DNA of 64,000 nt, from NCBI GenBank assembly GCA_019639235.1, contig JAHBSG010000002.1, positions 1 through 64,000 of the forward strand. Direction: 5' to 3'. How positions within the stretch are numbered: position 1 is the stretch's first letter; each line of letters opens with the position of its first letter. Both the position numbers and the translations under genes were made by a program. Shown here piece after piece: positions 27,422 to 36,162 of this stretch. Origin of the DNA: Acidobacteriota bacterium. GTDB lineage: Bacteria; Acidobacteriota; Blastocatellia; Pyrinomonadales; Pyrinomonadaceae. The notes under the pieces were generated by a model, which was not told the origin of the DNA, did no database searches, and was given only the letters and a program-made list of their open reading frames with translations.

Positions 27422-28447
27422 ATGACCGAAAACGCGATAGAAAATAGTAACGACGATTCACTCGTGTTCGTGGCCGGAGCGGATGATGCGGGCGTTCGGC
27501 TAGATGCGTATCTTGCGTCGCGGGTCGAAGGCTGGTCGCGTTCGCGGCTGCAGCGGTTGATCACGGACGGGGATGTGCTCGTCAATGGGAAGACGGCAAA
27601 GCCTTCTTACAAGTTGAATGCGGGCGATGAGATCGACCTTGACCTTACGGAAGAGCCGACGTCGCGGTTCGAGCCCGAGGATATCCCGCTCGACATCGTT
27701 TACGAGGATGACTACCTTGCGGTCATCAACAAACCGGCCGGGATGGTCGTCCACCCGGGAGCCGGCGTTTCCGGCGGAACGCTCGCAAACGCTGTCGCGT
27801 GGCAATTCCGTTTGCAGAAGCCTGCGTGTGAGCAAGGGCGTATCGAGCTACTCGGCAGTGACGCCCTTACTAACGTGCGGGCTTCCGCAATGAATGACCG
27901 AATCGGAATAGTTCACAGATTGGACAAAGACACTTCCGGCCTGATCCTCGTCGCCAAAGATGATGAGACGCACGAGGCGCTTGCAGAGCAGTTTCGTGGC
28001 CGGACGGTCGAAAAGAGCTACGTCGCTCTTGTCCACGGCAGCCCGCGTGAGAACTCCGGCACGATCGACCGCCCCATTGCACGCGACCGCTGGCACCGCA
28101 CGAAGATGACCGTCGCCGCCAACGGACGCAACGCGTTGACGATGTGGAAGGTCCGCCAGCGGTTCGAGAAATTCACGCTGCTCGATGTGGAGATCAAGAC
28201 CGGCCGCACGCACCAGATCCGCGTCCACCTCGCCTCGATAAATCACCCCGTCGTCGGCGACCCCACCTACAACGAAGGCCGCGACAACACCGTCAACAAC
28301 GTCGATATCAAAAACGCCATTCGCACCCTCGACCGCTTTTTCCTCCACGCCGAACGCCTCTCATTCACCCACCCCAAGACCGGCGAGCCGATGTCATTTA
28401 ATTGCGAGATCCCGCAGGAATTGGCAGAATTGCTAAAATTGATCTAA
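27422..28447 (+). CDS. rluD: RluA/RluD-family 23S rRNA pseudouridine synthase with repeat-encoded insertion
   Basis: A 341-residue protein. The N-terminal S4 domain (VRLDAYLASRVEGWSRSRLQRLI) is followed by the catalytic motif GIVHRLDKDTSGL with its essential Asp, and KTGRTHQIRVHLASINHPVVGD. The family modifies uridines in helix 69 of 23S rRNA. Between ANAVAWQF and GIVHRLD there are about 25 more residues than in E. coli RluD; they coincide with a 75-bp palindromic element (27814-27888) that keeps the frame. The assignment to RluD rather than another RluA subfamily is likely but not proven. Confidence 0.9.
   Translation: MTENAIENSNDDSLVFVAGADDAGVRLDAYLASRVEGWSRSRLQRLITDGDVLVNGKTAKPSYKLNAGDEIDLDLTEEPTSRFEPEDIPLDIVYEDDYLAVINKPAGMVVHPGAGVSGGTLANAVAWQFRLQKPACEQGRIELLGSDALTNVRASAMNDRIGIVHRLDKDTSGLILVAKDDETHEALAEQFRGRTVEKSYVALVHGSPRENSGTIDRPIARDRWHRTKMTVAANGRNALTMWKVRQRFEKFTLLDVEIKTGRTHQIRVHLASINHPVVGDPTYNEGRDNTVNNVDIKNAIRTLDRFFLHAERLSFTHPKTGEPMSFNCEIPQELAELLKLI
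27814..27888 (+). repeat. 75-bp palindromic element inside rluD, exactly 25 codons
   Basis: The left arm 27814-27841 and the right arm 27861-27888, each 28 bases, are reverse complements at 22 of 28 positions by hand count, with a 19-base centre. The arms share AAGGGCG and GGGCTTC/GAAGCC words. Removal would leave the rluD frame intact and restore the usual protein length. Confidence 0.75.
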
Positions 28448-28498
28448 CGGACTTCTGTTCTGATTGACTCTGTTTTGAAAGGAACAATGCATTGACTA

Positions 28499-28606
28499 GA
28501 CCGCAGGCGTCCCCGCCTGCCAGCGTCCAATAGGACGCTACGGCACATCAGCGTTAACGGAAATAGGCCGTTATCACGGCCTTTGCACGCGGGGACGCGT
28601 GCGGTC
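28499..28606 (+). repeat. Structured intergenic repeat element with inverted ends
   Basis: The end 28499-28516 (GACCGCAGGCGTCCCCGC) is the reverse complement of 28589-28606 with one mismatch, and similarity continues outward for several bases. Inside are GCAGGCG/CGCCTGC (28503-28520), AGCGTCC/GGACGCT (28522-28539), GGCCGT/ACGGCC (28567-28582) and GCACGCG/CGCGTGC (28585-28602) hairpins. It fills most of the 184-base gap between rluD and the GH20 gene. Confidence 0.8.
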
Positions 28607-28631
28607 CAGTCGGTGAATTGAATACAAGATT

Positions 28632-30914
28632 ATGAAACGCTTCTTTGTTGCTGTTGCTTTTTTGGTGTTGTTTGTGCCGTTCGGTTTGGCTCAGCCGGGC
28701 GAGATCAATATCATTCCTAAACCCTTCTTCGTGAAGCAGGGGACAGGATCATTCGCGTTAAATACAGAGACGAAGATAGTAGCGCCCGATGCCAGTGGAA
28801 GAAGACTTGCGAAAGCCCTTAATGCATTCTTATTTTCCGTTCACGGGTTCCAACTGGCCGTCGCCCGCGAAAAAGGTGCCCGAAATACGATAGAGTTTGT
28901 CGACATTGCTTCCAGTTCGGGTCGCGACCGTGGCCGTCACACCATCCGGATCAACAAGGATCGCATATCAATCGTTGGAGGCGACGAAGCCGGTGCGTTT
29001 TATGCACTGCAATCCCTGCTTCAACTTATCCCAGCTATCAAATCCAAAGAAATTACCATCCCATCCGCCGAGATCGACGACGTTCCCCGCTTCCGATACC
29101 GGGGGATGCATCTTGATGTTTCGCGGCATTTTCAGCCGGTGGAGTTCGTCAAGAAGTTCATCGACCAGATGGCGCAGTACAAGTTCAACACGTTTCACTG
29201 GCATCTGACGGATGATCAGGGCTGGCGGATCGAGATCAAGAAGTACCCGCGGCTGACGACCGTCGGGGCCAACCGGCCGGAGACGATGGTTGACCGCAAC
29301 TTCTCGCCATACATCGGCGACGGCATTCCGCACGGCGGCTTCTACACGCAGGAGCAGATCAAGGAGGTAGTCGCCTACGCCAAGGAGCGGCACATCACGG
29401 TGATCCCGGAGATCGAACTTCCCGGCCATGCCTCGGCAGCACTCGCGGCCTATCCTCAATTTGGCTGCAAGGCCGATTACGAATACAAGGTGCAGACGAC
29501 CTGGGGCATTTTCAAGGAGGTCTTTTGCCCGACCGAAGAGACGTTCAAATTCCTCGAGGACGTGCTCGACGAGACCATCGCTCTGTTCCCTGATTCGCCC
29601 TACATTCACATCGGCGGCGACGAGGTGCTGAAAGATCATTGGAAGGAATCGGAGTTCGTGCAGGAGCTAAAGCGGCGAGAGAACCTAAAGGACGAATACG
29701 AGGTGCAGAGCTATTTCATACGCCGCATCGAACGCCACCTGAGCAAACGCGGCAAAAAGATGATCGGCTGGGATGAGATACTAGAGGGCGGCCTGGCACC
29801 GAACGCGACCGTGATGAGCTGGCGCGGAATGCGCGGCGGCATCGAGGCCGCGAAGTCGAAGCACGATGTGATAATGACGCCGACAACCCACGTTTATTTC
29901 GACTACGGTCAGGGCGACCCGGCTTACGAACCGCTGAACATCGGCAGCTACGTTCCGCTTTCAAAGGTTTACAGCTTTGAGCCGGTTCCGCCCGAGCTTA
30001 CGCCCGACGAAGCGAAGTATGTGATCGGCGGCCAGGCGAACATCTGGACCGAATACATGAAAACGCCGGAGCACATCGAATACATGGCATTCCCGCGGAT
30101 GCTCGCCTTGAGCGAGGTGCTTTGGTCAAAAAAAGAGGATCGCGACTTCGCCGATTTTCAGCGGCGGCTGAATGCGATCTTGCCGCGGCTTGATAAACAA
30201 GGCGTAAATTACCGCATCCCCGAACCAGGCGGCCTACAGAACGTTGTTACGGAAAGCGACCGCGTTTCGATCGAGCTGCAGCCCGCGGCCGGAACGCGCG
30301 TTCATTTCACAACTGATGACTCGACGCCCGACGAACGCTCGGCGGTTTACTCAAGGCCGATCGAGGTCCGGCTCGGCGAGGGCGAGGTGAAAACGCTGAA
30401 GACCATCGTCGTCAACGCCGCCGGCCGGAAGAGCGTCGTCTATGCCGCAACGATCGTTCGCGGGAAGATGCGTGAACCTGATCAAACCGAGGCGAATAAG
30501 CCGGGACTTTCCTTTGAGTTCTTCGTGCCGCGAGGCGACATGTCCGGCGAGGGCGACCGTACTACCGGCGAGACGCGTTCGACCTCGCTCAATCAGTTCG
30601 CGGAGCGGGCGGATCTCAAGAAGCCGTTCACCGTGACCTTCGAGGGCTACTTCCGCGTGCCTGAGGATGGCGTTTACGAGTTTCAGGTCGATTCCACCTG
30701 GGATGCGACCGTCGTGCTCGGGGATGGCAAGATCATTGACGGGGCGGGCACGAAAGACCGCAACATCCGCTCGGCGATCGTCCCGCTTAAGGCCGGGCTG
30801 CACAAGATGTCGATCCGTTACAACCACCGCGGCGGCGATTCGTCTTTCCGCTTCCGCTGGGGCATCAAAGGCCGCGGCCTGACACAAGCCTGGGGCGGCG
30901 AATTTGTGCATTAA
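28632..30914 (+). CDS. Secreted GH20 beta-N-acetylhexosaminidase
   Basis: A 760-residue enzyme that removes terminal GlcNAc or GalNAc residues. A signal peptide (residues 1-20) is followed by a GH20b domain, then the catalytic barrel with HLDVSRHFQPVEFVKKFID, FHWHLTDDQGWRIEIKKYP and YIHIGGDEVLKDHW (catalytic Asp-Glu). After residue 540 come a chitobiase-type C-terminal domain (VHFTTDDSTPDERSAVYSRP) and a PA14-like domain (GVYEFQVDSTWDATVVLGDG), likely for glycan binding. With the GH92 enzyme next to it, it suggests use of N-glycans or chitin/peptidoglycan-derived sugars. Confidence 0.95.
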   Translation: MKRFFVAVAFLVLFVPFGLAQPGEINIIPKPFFVKQGTGSFALNTETKIVAPDASGRRLAKALNAFLFSVHGFQLAVAREKGARNTIEFVDIASSSGRDRGRHTIRINKDRISIVGGDEAGAFYALQSLLQLIPAIKSKEITIPSAEIDDVPRFRYRGMHLDVSRHFQPVEFVKKFIDQMAQYKFNTFHWHLTDDQGWRIEIKKYPRLTTVGANRPETMVDRNFSPYIGDGIPHGGFYTQEQIKEVVAYAKERHITVIPEIELPGHASAALAAYPQFGCKADYEYKVQTTWGIFKEVFCPTEETFKFLEDVLDETIALFPDSPYIHIGGDEVLKDHWKESEFVQELKRRENLKDEYEVQSYFIRRIERHLSKRGKKMIGWDEILEGGLAPNATVMSWRGMRGGIEAAKSKHDVIMTPTTHVYFDYGQGDPAYEPLNIGSYVPLSKVYSFEPVPPELTPDEAKYVIGGQANIWTEYMKTPEHIEYMAFPRMLALSEVLWSKKEDRDFADFQRRLNAILPRLDKQGVNYRIPEPGGLQNVVTESDRVSIELQPAAGTRVHFTTDDSTPDERSAVYSRPIEVRLGEGEVKTLKTIVVNAAGRKSVVYAATIVRGKMREPDQTEANKPGLSFEFFVPRGDMSGEGDRTTGETRSTSLNQFAERADLKKPFTVTFEGYFRVPEDGVYEFQVDSTWDATVVLGDGKIIDGAGTKDRNIRSAIVPLKAGLHKMSIRYNHRGGDSSFRFRWGIKGRGLTQAWGGEFVH

Positions 30915-30919
30915 GAAAG

Positions 30920-30968
30920 AAGTCAGAAGTAAGTAGTCAGAAGCCAGAAGCCAGAAGCCAGAATCAGG
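30920..30968 (+). repeat. CAGAAGC-type tandem repeat
   Basis: After GAAGTCAGAAGTAAGTAGT come three CAGAAGC copies and then CAGAATCAGG. It occupies nearly the whole GH20-GH92 gap and matches, in kind, the 26054 and 26502 repeats. Confidence 0.8.
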
Positions 30969-30977
30969 AATAGCTGC

Positions 30978-33900
30978 ATGAGAAATTACAGATGCCCGCA
31001 GGTCATGAGTTTTTTGGAACTGTGCCGAACTGGCCGCCTGCTTACGCTGGCGGTTCTGACACTGCTCACCGCACACGGCTTACTGCTCACGGCCACCGCC
31101 CAGACGCGCGATTACACGCGGTGGGTCAATCCGTTTATCGGCACCGGCGGGCACGGGCATACGTTTCCCGGGGCGACGCTGCCCTTCGGGATGGTGCAGC
31201 TCTCGCCCGACACGCGCATCGACAACTGGGACGGCTCCAGCGGCTATCACTACTCCGACGACATTATCTACGGCTTTTCGCAAACGCACCTGTCGGGCAC
31301 AGGAATTCCTGACGGCTGCGATATTTTGTTTATGCCGACCGTTGGAAATCGTATAAGGACGACAAATCCAGAGGATGTAGCTTCTCCTTTCTCACACTCA
31401 AACGAAAAGGCTGAGCCCGGGTATTATTCGGTATTGCTTGATAACGGCGGGATTCTCGCTGAAATGACGGCCACCAAACGCGTTGGGTTTCATCGATATA
31501 CTTTTCCGAAAACGGCAGATGCAAACATCGTCCTTAATTTGACATGGAGAGATAGGGTTCTCGGTATACACACAGAGTTTGTTGGTGACAGAAGAATCGA
31601 GGGATATAGAAAGTCATCCTCTTGGGCAAAAAACCAAACGGTCTATTTCGTTGCAGAGTTTTCTAAACCCTTTCGGAACTTTGATTCAGGCAGAGAGGAG
31701 GACTGGGACGGATATATCGCCTCTTTTCAATTTGATGCACGAACAGATCCAACCGTTCAATTGAAAGTCGCCATCTCCTACGTCTCCATCGAAGGAGCCC
31801 GCAAGAATCTTGAAGCCGAACTGCCGCATTGGGATTTTGATAAGGTGCGGGCGGATGCGAAGGCGGCGTGGAACAAAGAACTAAGCAAGATCGAGGTTTC
31901 CGGCGGGACAGACGAGCAGACGACGAATTTCTACACCGCTCTCTACCACACGATGATCCACCCGAACGTATTTAATGACGTCGATGGAAAGTACCTCGGC
32001 CACGACCGGAAGATTCATCAGCTTCCGGGCTATTTGAACCGCAGTGACGCTGAGTCTCAGAGAGGTGATAAGAAAAAGAACTCCGCGTCTCCGCGTCTCG
32101 GCGGTGAAAACTCCAGCCACTACACGGTCTTTTCGCTCTGGGATACGTTCCGGGCGACGCATCCGCTTTATACCATCATTGACCAGCGGCGGACGGTCGA
32201 TTACATCAACTCTTTCATACGCATTTATGAACAGGGCGGGCGGCTGCCGGTTTGGGAGCTTTGGGGCGAAGAGACCGACACGATGATCGGCTACCACTCC
32301 GTCAGCGTGATTGCCGATGCGATGGCGAAGGGCATCGAGGGCTTTGATTACGAAAAGGCATATGAAGCCGCCAATCACTCCGCCAATCTCGACCACCACG
32401 GCCTCGCTGCATACAAGAAACGCGGCTACATCTCCGCCGAAGACGATAACGAAAGCGTTTCAAAAACGCTTGAATATGCCTATAACGACTGGTGCATCGC
32501 TCAAATGGCTCGGTTAATGGAACGCCGATATCCGGCAAAAAAGGCCATTTTTCAGAAGGATGTCGAGGCCTTTACCTCCCGAGCACATTACTTCATGAAT
32601 TTGTTCGATCCTCAAACCGGCTTCATGCGGCCCAAGCGCAACGGCGGATTTATCGAGCCCTTCGCACCGAACGAAGTCACGTTCCACTTTACCGAAGGGA
32701 ATTCCTGGCAGTATTCGTTCTTCGTCCCGCACAATGTCGATCGCTTGATGGCGTTAATGGGCGGACGTGACAAGTTTGCCGCCAAGCTCGATGAGCTTTT
32801 CACCACCGACCAAAAACTAGCCGGCCGCTTTCAGCCGGACATCACCGGTCTGATCGGGCAATACGCCCACGGCAATGAGCCTTCACATCACATTCCGTAC
32901 CTTTACAACTACGCGGGCCAGCCGTGGAAGACTCAGAAATATGTCCGCAAGATAATGGATGAGTTTTACAAGAATGCGCCGGACGGCCTTATCGGCAACG
33001 AGGACTGCGGCCAGATGTCGGCGTGGTACGTCCTTTCGGCGGCGGGATTTTACCCCGTCGCTCCGGGTGCTCCGCAATATGACATCGGCTCGCCGATATT
33101 CGAGGAGGTAAAGTTCAATCTTGAAAACGGCAAATCGTTCAGAGTTATTGCGCGGAACCAGTCGGTGAATAATCGCTACGTTCGTTCTGCCAGCCTGAAC
33201 GGAACACGGTGGAATTCGACTACGATTGATCATCGCGTCCTGATCGATGGCGGAGTACTTGAGTTCACGATGTCACCTGAGCCCGTGCACGAAGCGTTCA
33301 GTTTTTCCAGGAAGTTCACCCCATTCAATTTTGTGCCGGTGCCAAGTATCAGCGGCCCAAGGACGTTTCGCGAGACAGCGACCATCTCGATCGGCACGCT
33401 TGAGCCGGGAACCAAGATCTTTTACACCACCGATGGCAGCGAGCCCGGCGAGAGATCGACGCAATATTCGGCGCCTTTTGAAGTGGCGGCAACCACAATG
33501 GTAAGGGCCATCGCAATTGGCGAGAATAGCCGCCGGAGTTTTCCGGTCGAGGCCGTTTTCACCAAACGCGAGAGTGATTGGACGGTGCTTAGCACTTCGG
33601 GTTACAGCACGCAATACACCGGCGGCGGCGATGATGCGATGGTCGATGGGCTCCGCGGGACGCGCAACTTTGCAAGCGGCGAGTGGCAGGGCTATCAGGG
33701 CAAGGTGCTTGAGGCCGTCATCGACCTCAAGGAGCGGCGGCGGGTCGTTGAGGTTGGCGGCTCTTTCCTGCAGACAACGCGGTCGTGGATCTGGATGCCC
33801 TCGCGGATCGAGTTCGAAGCGTCTGGCGACGGTGAGAACTTTACGAAGATGGCCGAGGTCAAAACCGACGTAGCTCTGACCGATGAAACGCCGCAGGTCA

Positions 33901-34043
33901 AGGAGTTTCTCAGCAGGCTCGCGGCCCCGGTCACAGCCCGCTATATCCGCGTCCGGGCATTCAATATCGGCCCGATCCCCGCCTGGCACCCCGGAGCCGG
34001 CGGCGACCCGTGGGTTTTCGTGGATGAGGTCATCATCAGGTAA
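30978..34043 (+). CDS. Secreted GH92 alpha-mannosidase-like glycosidase
   Basis: A 1021-residue protein (an internal ATG at 31005 is an alternative start). A signal peptide ends near TATAQ. The GH92 core has VNPFIGTGGHGHTFPGATLPFGMVQ, YTVFSLWDTFRATHPL, GYHSVSVIADA, YAHGNEPSHHIPYLYNYAG and NEDCGQMSAWYVLSAAGFYPV. A chitobiase-like C-terminal domain (FYTTDGSEPGERSTQYSAP) and an F5/8 type C-like carbohydrate-binding domain (ARYIRVRAFNIG) follow. GH92 enzymes are calcium-dependent exo-alpha-mannosidases. Both the signal peptide (31031-31094) and an internal loop (32043-32114) are coded by repeat-like DNA. Confidence 0.94.
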   Translation: MRNYRCPQVMSFLELCRTGRLLTLAVLTLLTAHGLLLTATAQTRDYTRWVNPFIGTGGHGHTFPGATLPFGMVQLSPDTRIDNWDGSSGYHYSDDIIYGFSQTHLSGTGIPDGCDILFMPTVGNRIRTTNPEDVASPFSHSNEKAEPGYYSVLLDNGGILAEMTATKRVGFHRYTFPKTADANIVLNLTWRDRVLGIHTEFVGDRRIEGYRKSSSWAKNQTVYFVAEFSKPFRNFDSGREEDWDGYIASFQFDARTDPTVQLKVAISYVSIEGARKNLEAELPHWDFDKVRADAKAAWNKELSKIEVSGGTDEQTTNFYTALYHTMIHPNVFNDVDGKYLGHDRKIHQLPGYLNRSDAESQRGDKKKNSASPRLGGENSSHYTVFSLWDTFRATHPLYTIIDQRRTVDYINSFIRIYEQGGRLPVWELWGEETDTMIGYHSVSVIADAMAKGIEGFDYEKAYEAANHSANLDHHGLAAYKKRGYISAEDDNESVSKTLEYAYNDWCIAQMARLMERRYPAKKAIFQKDVEAFTSRAHYFMNLFDPQTGFMRPKRNGGFIEPFAPNEVTFHFTEGNSWQYSFFVPHNVDRLMALMGGRDKFAAKLDELFTTDQKLAGRFQPDITGLIGQYAHGNEPSHHIPYLYNYAGQPWKTQKYVRKIMDEFYKNAPDGLIGNEDCGQMSAWYVLSAAGFYPVAPGAPQYDIGSPIFEEVKFNLENGKSFRVIARNQSVNNRYVRSASLNGTRWNSTTIDHRVLIDGGVLEFTMSPEPVHEAFSFSRKFTPFNFVPVPSISGPRTFRETATISIGTLEPGTKIFYTTDGSEPGERSTQYSAPFEVAATTMVRAIAIGENSRRSFPVEAVFTKRESDWTVLSTSGYSTQYTGGGDDAMVDGLRGTRNFASGEWQGYQGKVLEAVIDLKERRRVVEVGGSFLQTTRSWIWMPSRIEFEASGDGENFTKMAEVKTDVALTDETPQVKEFLSRLAAPVTARYIRVRAFNIGPIPAWHPGAGGDPWVFVDEVIIR
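31031..31094 (+). repeat. Repeat-like DNA coding the GH92 signal peptide
   Basis: GGCCGCC (31032-31038) faces GGCGGTTC (31049-31056) as an imperfect hairpin, and CTGCTCACCGCACACGGCTT (31062-31081) is partly repeated at 31083-31094. These words encode most of the hydrophobic leader. Confidence 0.45.
32043..32114 (+). repeat. Repeat-like in-frame insertion in GH92
   Basis: About 24 codons between GYLNR and SSHYTVFSLWDT are not part of the usual GH92 core. The DNA contains CTGAGTCTCAGAGAGG and a tandem TCCGCGTC TCCGCGTC TCGG, and the product is a Ser/Lys/Asp-rich loop. A similar ACTGAGTCTCAC word occurs in the rpsP-khpA gap (6684-6695). Confidence 0.5.
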
Positions 34044-34061
34044 TGCGGTAATGGCCAAACC

Positions 34062-34090
34062 TTGACGCCTCGTCTCACTTCGTTTACTAT
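34062..34090 (+). promoter_or_regulatory. Sigma-70 promoter for nrfHA
   Basis: A -35 box TTGACG (34062-34067) and a -10 box TACTAT (34085-34090), spaced 17 bases, lie 21 bases ahead of the nrfH start. No clear FNR or NarL site was seen. Confidence 0.75.
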
Positions 34091-34111
34091 TCCGAGAACC
34101 TTGCGTTTCCC

Positions 34112-34570
34112 ATGAGTCTTCATCTGGTAAAACTAATCGTTCTCGGGATCGGGCTTGGCCTGGCGGTCGGGATCGGTGTGTTCACGTTCTGGTACGGCAA
34201 GGGTTATTCCTATATGAGCAACGACCCGCTCGCCTGTGCCAACTGCCACATTATGAACGAGCAGTACGACGGCTGGCTGAAGTCGAGCCATAAGACGGTG
34301 GCGACCTGCAACGATTGCCATACGCCGCCGGACACTCTGGGCAAGTACACGGTCAAGGCCTGGAACGGCTTCTGGCATTCCTATTATTTCACGGTCGGCG
34401 GCTTCCATGAGCCGATCCGAATAACGGACCTCAACAGGCGAGTTGCCGAGCAAAGCTGCCGCACCTGCCACGAAACGATGGTCCATTCGATCACGGTCTC
34501 CGAGTCGATAAAAGCGGCTCAGGAGGTTTCCTGCATCTCGTGTCACCGAAATGTCGGGCACATGCATTAG
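34112..34570 (+). CDS. nrfH: Cytochrome c nitrite reductase small subunit NrfH
   Basis: A 152-residue tetraheme membrane anchor that passes electrons from the quinol pool to NrfA. One N-terminal helix (about 6-28) is followed by four CxxCH sites: C42ANCH, C66NDCH, C116RTCH and C141ISCH. M48, directly after the first heme site, is placed as the methionine ligand known in NrfH. It lies 32 bases upstream of nrfA. Confidence 0.96.
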   Translation: MSLHLVKLIVLGIGLGLAVGIGVFTFWYGKGYSYMSNDPLACANCHIMNEQYDGWLKSSHKTVATCNDCHTPPDTLGKYTVKAWNGFWHSYYFTVGGFHEPIRITDLNRRVAEQSCRTCHETMVHSITVSESIKAAQEVSCISCHRNVGHMH

Positions 34571-34602
34571 CAAGCGAACAAGGGCGGTTGTGAGGTAGTC
34601 AT

Positions 34603-36063
34603 ATGAGCGAAGAGAACAAAGATAACACCGTCGAAAATGAAGAACCGAAGACCGAGAAACGCGGCTGGGCATTTAGCGCCAAGGTGCTGGCGGTCGTCGC
34701 ATTCGCCGCCTTTGCCATTTCGATACTCGGGCTCGCATTGCTGACGAATATCTTTGAGCGAAAGCAGGAGGCGAGAAATCCGTTCTTTCGCGTCGTCGAG
34801 TTGACGGACGACACTCACGACCCGGCCGTTTGGGGCAAGAACTTCCCGCTGCAATACGACAGCTATCTTCGCACCGTAGATCAGGTCCGAACGCGATTTG
34901 GCGGCAGCGAGGCCGTCCATAAGGCGCCGACCAACGCCGACCCGCGCTCGATCGTCGCCCAATCACGGCTCGAAGAAGACCCGCGGCTGAAGACCATGTG
35001 GGATGGCTATGCCTTCGCGGTCGATTTCCGCGAGGAACGAGGCCATGCCTATATGCTCGAGGACCAGACATTTACCGAGCGGCAGGCCGTCACCCAGCAG
35101 CCCGGAACCTGCATCAACTGCCACGCCTCGGCTTACGAGGCCTATAAGAAGCTCGGCCAGGGCGACATCGTTCAGGGCTTTCACGCATTGAACAAGATGC
35201 CGTATCAGGAGGCCCGCAAAGAGGTGACGCACCCGGTCGCCTGTATCGACTGCCATGATTCGCAAACGATGGCGCTTCGCGTTACGCGGCCGGCGTTCAT
35301 GGAGGGCATCAAGCTTGTAAAAGCTTCACAGGGCGTTGCGAATTTTGACGTCAATCGCGACGCGACCCGGCAGGAAATGCGATCGTTCGTCTGCGGGCAG
35401 TGCCACGTTGAGTATTATTTCAAGGGGCCGGAGAAAACGCTTACCTATCCCTGGCACAAGGGAATGAAGGTCGAGAACATTCTCGAATACTACGAGGAGG
35501 CCAAGCACAAGGATTGGACCCACGCGCAGACCGGTGCCGAAGCGCTCAAAGCGCAGCACCCGGAGTTTGAGATGTACAATCAGGGCATTCACGCCCGTGC
35601 CGGAGTTTCCTGCGCCGATTGCCACATGCCGTATGAGCGGCAGGGTGCGATGAAGATCAGCAGCCATCACGTTCGTTCACCGCTTTTGAGCATCAACACA
35701 TCGTGCCAGACCTGCCATAAAGGCACGGGGGAAGAGCTCAAGTTCCGCGTTGAGACGATCCAGGAACGCACCTACAAACTTCGCGGGCTCGCGATGGATG
35801 CTCTTGTTCAATTGATCGAAGACATCGTCGCTGCGAAGAACGCCGGAGCCTCGGACGCAGATCTTGCGGCCGCGCGCGAGAATCAGCGAAAGGCACAGTT
35901 CTTTCTCGATTTTGTCGAGGCTGAGAACTCGATGGGCTTCCACGCCCCGCAGGAAGCTACGAGGATACTTGGCGAGTCGATAAACTTCTCCCGGCTCGGA
36001 CAGGTCTCGCTCCGAAGCGTGAAGGTAACGACCAACCTGGCCGCCCTCCGCGCCTCGCGGTAG
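34603..36063 (+). CDS. nrfA: Ammonia-forming cytochrome c nitrite reductase NrfA, CxxCH variant
   Basis: A 486-residue pentaheme enzyme that reduces nitrite to ammonium with six electrons. An uncleaved-looking N-terminal helix (residues 23-50) suggests membrane anchoring. Heme sites are C170INCH, C214IDCH, C264GQCH, C337ADCH and C368QTCH. In most NrfA the first, catalytic, heme is bound by CxxCK with a lysine ligand; here it is CxxCH, a minority form known in some bacteria. The family blocks CGQCHVEYYF, KAQHPEFE and GVSCADCHMPY are present, with GFHAPQEA near the end providing a distal histidine. It forms an operon with nrfH. Confidence 0.95.
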   Translation: MSEENKDNTVENEEPKTEKRGWAFSAKVLAVVAFAAFAISILGLALLTNIFERKQEARNPFFRVVELTDDTHDPAVWGKNFPLQYDSYLRTVDQVRTRFGGSEAVHKAPTNADPRSIVAQSRLEEDPRLKTMWDGYAFAVDFREERGHAYMLEDQTFTERQAVTQQPGTCINCHASAYEAYKKLGQGDIVQGFHALNKMPYQEARKEVTHPVACIDCHDSQTMALRVTRPAFMEGIKLVKASQGVANFDVNRDATRQEMRSFVCGQCHVEYYFKGPEKTLTYPWHKGMKVENILEYYEEAKHKDWTHAQTGAEALKAQHPEFEMYNQGIHARAGVSCADCHMPYERQGAMKISSHHVRSPLLSINTSCQTCHKGTGEELKFRVETIQERTYKLRGLAMDALVQLIEDIVAAKNAGASDADLAAARENQRKAQFFLDFVEAENSMGFHAPQEATRILGESINFSRLGQVSLRSVKVTTNLAALRASR

Positions 36064-36162
36064 CCCGAGGACGAACAAAAAAACTTGGCCAAATTGCAGC
36101 CTCGACCGTCTAAAACTTTGCCGGCCGGGGCTTCGTCTATTGTCCGGCCGTTACGGAATCAT

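Noticed and set aside
26520..27461. A 313-codon minus-strand open frame opposite lgt
   Set aside because: It is Arg/Asp/Glu-rich shadow coding with no domain; lgt is certain.
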